This document shows, piece after piece, positions 62,317 through 64,000 of a stretch of 64,000 nucleotides of DNA (its first letter is position 1; each line of letters begins with the position of its first letter). The notes under the pieces were generated by a model. It was not told where the DNA came from. It ran no database searches and saw nothing but the letters and a program-made list of their open reading frames with translations. Origin of the DNA: JAAYCI01 sp031549285 (lineage in GTDB: Bacteria > Bacillota > Clostridia > Oscillospirales > Ruminococcaceae); assembly GCA_031549285.1 (NCBI GenBank), contig JAVBPZ010000006.1, positions 99,431-163,430 on the forward strand, read 5' to 3'. Both the position numbers and the translations under genes were made by a program.

Positions 62317-62432
62317 ACAATATCAACTCCAGTACCTAAATATTTTCTGCCTGCTTCGAGGCAAGCGCACGGCGAAAAAACGCCGTGTTGTGGGAACATC
62401 CCCGGTGCCAAACGCCAGGAAGTTGCGGTGTT
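62317..62432 (-). other. hpt-ftsH gap with a hairpin
   Basis: Contains CACGGCG-AAAAAA-CGCCGTG (62368-62387), a perfect 7-base stem with an A6 loop, and a smaller GCCT/AGGC hairpin. It may act as a partial terminator or operator; no CIRCE or CtsR site is present. Confidence 0.45.
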
Positions 62433-62990
62433 TCAGTTTGTGTATACCTCGGGCTTTAACACGCCGATGAACGGCAGGTTGCGGTAATGCTCGGCGAAAT
62501 CCAGGCCATAGCCCACCAAAAACTCGTCCGGAACCTCGAAGCCGCAGTAGTCCGCGTGGATGTCCACCTTGCGGCGGGAGGGCTTGTCCAGCAGGGTGAC
62601 GATGCGAATGGACGCGGGACAGCGGCCATCCAGCAGTTCTTTCAGGTACGCCAGTGTCATGCCAGAGTCCAGTATGTCCTCCACAATCAACAGGTCTTTG
62701 CCGGCCAGCTCTATGTCAATGTCCTTGATAATTTTCACCACGCCGCTGCTTTTGGTGCCGGAGCCGTAAGAGGAAATGGCCATAAAGTCTATTTCCGCCG
62801 GCAGCGTGATGGCGCGCATAAGGTCGGCCATAAAAACTACTGACCCCTTCAGTACGCTAATCATCAAGAGATCCTTGCCCTTGTAGTCATCGCTGATCTG
62901 CTTCCCCAGCTCTACCACGCGTTTCTGCACCTCCCACTCGGAGATGAGCACCCGCTCCACGTCATGGACGTCTTTGTCTTTTTTGGGCAT
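62433..62990 (-). CDS. hpt: Hypoxanthine phosphoribosyltransferase
   Basis: Salvages hypoxanthine and guanine to IMP and GMP with PRPP. The 185 residues include the PRPP loop LIVEDILDSGMTLAYL (about 99-114), the flexible loop ISSYGSGTKSSG, LLDKPSRRKVDI and the base-binding DEFLVGYGLDFAEHYRNLP. Start at ATG 62990 after AAAGGAGG. Between tilS and ftsH, the conserved order. Confidence 0.97.
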   Translation of the reverse strand: MPKKDKDVHDVERVLISEWEVQKRVVELGKQISDDYKGKDLLMISVLKGSVVFMADLMRAITLPAEIDFMAISSYGSGTKSSGVVKIIKDIDIELAGKDLLIVEDILDSGMTLAYLKELLDGRCPASIRIVTLLDKPSRRKVDIHADYCGFEVPDEFLVGYGLDFAEHYRNLPFIGVLKPEVYTN

Positions 62991-63241
62991 GGGATGGCCT
63001 CCTTTGTGCATTTGCATTTATGTTCTGCCTGCCCGGTGGAAACAGGCGGGCGGTCATTGGCGCCGGTTGGCAGCCATGGGGTCCGTATTTTGGGGGATTG
63101 TCCCGGTTGGTGGTCTATTGGGGGTATCCATTTGGTCACTGCGCACCGTTTGGGATATGTACGTCCGGTTTTGTGCTGCCGGTTTTGCACAGCCAGCGCA
63201 GCGGTAGCTTTACGCAAAGGACACTGCCCCGAATGCGCCCG

Positions 63242-64000
63242 CTACCCCGGCAGCTGCGTAAGCAGCAGCACCCGGCGGGTGGCGGCGTCCGGCTGTGCGG
63301 TGGCGGAAAAACCCGCGCCCCACACCCACTGTACCGCTTGGCCCAGCGCCAACAGCGGCAGGTTCGCCCGCAGCGGCAGCGGCACCCGTTCTTCGTTCAT
63401 CCACTTTTTCAGGGGTTTTGTCACGCCCCGGCCCGCCGGCGCAAAGGTATCGCCGGGTCGGCGGGTGCGCAGCACACTACATTCCAATATTTTATCACAA
63501 TCTGCCGCAAAGGTTAAGCCCTTTTGGGCAGAATTTTTGCAAAAGGCGCGCGCCCAGGCGACGGGGTCGGTTTCCTCCGGCGGCACCGGCACGCACTGCA
63601 CCGACAGCCGGTAGCCGCCGGGCAATGAAAACGCGCCCTCCCGCAGCGGGGTTTCCGGCGCGGGGGCGGGCGTGAAGGTGCCGGGAGAAAGCACTGTAGA
63701 AGCGTTTGGCGGTACCGGTGGCGCGGCGGAGCCTGTGGCCTGTGCTGGCGTGGCACCCGGCGCGGGAAGCATTCCGGGGGCCGCGGCAGGTTCAGCGCCG
63801 GGTGCCGCCACCGCGGGCGCCAGCACCATGCGCCCGGCCTGCAACCGGCAGACGGCACCCCCTGGCAGCTGCACCGCGGTAAGCGTGCCCGCCAGCACCT
63901 GCTCCATGCGGGCCAGGGCTGCGCGGTCCGCCCCTTGCCCCGCCAGCAGCGACAGTGCCGCCAGCCGCACCGGCTGCGGCGCCGCCAGCAAGGTGGCGGC
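63242..64000 (-). CDS. tilS: tRNA(Ile)-lysidine synthase, C-terminal part (5' end outside window)
   Basis: The visible 252 codons cover the C-terminal part of TilS, which attaches lysine to C34 of the AUA-reading isoleucine tRNA. The C-terminal domain is recognisable in VLRTRRPGDTFAPAGRGVTK and PLKKWMNEERVPLPLRANLP followed by VWGAGFSATA. Upstream lies a long Ala/Pro-rich linker (about 63800-63660 in coordinates) that is unusual for TilS. The frame is open to the window edge, so the catalytic PP-loop domain is beyond 64000. Identity is supported by the hpt-ftsH neighbourhood. Confidence 0.88.
   Translation of the reverse strand, partial: AATLLAAPQPVRLAALSLLAGQGADRAALARMEQVLAGTLTAVQLPGGAVCRLQAGRMVLAPAVAAPGAEPAAAPGMLPAPGATPAQATGSAAPPVPPNASTVLSPGTFTPAPAPETPLREGAFSLPGGYRLSVQCVPVPPEETDPVAWARAFCKNSAQKGLTFAADCDKILECSVLRTRRPGDTFAPAGRGVTKPLKKWMNEERVPLPLRANLPLLALGQAVQWVWGAGFSATAQPDAATRRVLLLTQLPG

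Overview
The window looks like chromosomal DNA of a GC-rich, anaerobic Bacillota of class Clostridia, most likely a gut Oscillospiraceae-type organism (genus not determinable from the sequence alone). Reasons: a split glycine decarboxylase, secG next to rnr, the small families DUF951 and DUF4364, strong AGGAGG ribosome sites, TTGACA/TATAAT promoters, frequent GTG and TTG starts, and a cell wall protein with clostridial choline-binding-type repeats fused to GH25 and SpoIID domains. There is no rRNA, no prophage, no recognisable transposase and no CRISPR array.

Layout. 1-2.9 kb: glycine cleavage operon gcvT-gcvH-gcvPA (minus; gcvPA runs off the left edge). 3.1 kb: tRNA-Ala(CGC). 3.5-8.9 kb: FIST sensor protein and two hybrid histidine kinases. 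9.1-13.9 kb: heptad-repeat secreted protein and MMPL exporter, divergent from a TetR regulator with a shared operator-like palindrome. 14-19.2 kb: DUF6512 membrane protein, potassium-channel-like protein, purC, a methyltransferase and a PutP-type sodium symporter. 19.4-21 kb: a radical SAM/SPASM enzyme with a YGPPP-motif membrane protein directly upstream. 21.2-24.5 kb: REC-GGDDF regulator, NhaC-type antiporter, small membrane protein. 24.7 kb: tRNA-Thr(CGT). 25-28.7 kb: soluble chemoreceptor-like signalling protein, DUF5317, HD-GYP phosphodiesterase, a 24-residue peptide gene and an unknown protein. 29.2-34.7 kb: M18 aminopeptidase and a translation/housekeeping operon (DUF951, prfA, tsaC/sua5, coaE, lytic transglycosylase). 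35-36.3 kb: HD hydrolase and CmpB-type membrane protein. 36.6-43.8 kb: a 2401-residue surface protein. 44.4 kb: DUF4364 protein. 45.06-46.84 kb: a long gene-free stretch with five dispersed 79-bp repeats. 46.8-52.2 kb: sugar transferase, CapD-type dehydratase, RNase R, SecG. 52.5-64 kb: small secreted protein, TPR-like membrane protein, topoisomerase subunits parC and parE with a DUF2500/DUF3795-like fusion and palindromic elements between them, then ftsH, hpt and the 3' part of tilS.

How the parts fit. Signal transduction is rich: two hybrid kinases without an obvious separate regulator, FIST, a soluble MCP-like protein, a REC-GGDDF protein and an HD-GYP protein suggest phosphorelay and cyclic-dinucleotide control. 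Surface biology is the other theme: the giant repeat protein, a capsule/glycan initiation pair, a lytic transglycosylase and the MMPL system. The most interesting candidates for undescribed biology are the radical SAM/YGPPP pair (19417-21021), the 79-bp repeat field (45088-46522), the two-fold symmetric element between parE and the DUF fusion (about 57255-57689) and the giant GH25-SpoIID repeat protein. All functional statements come from reading motifs; no database search was run.
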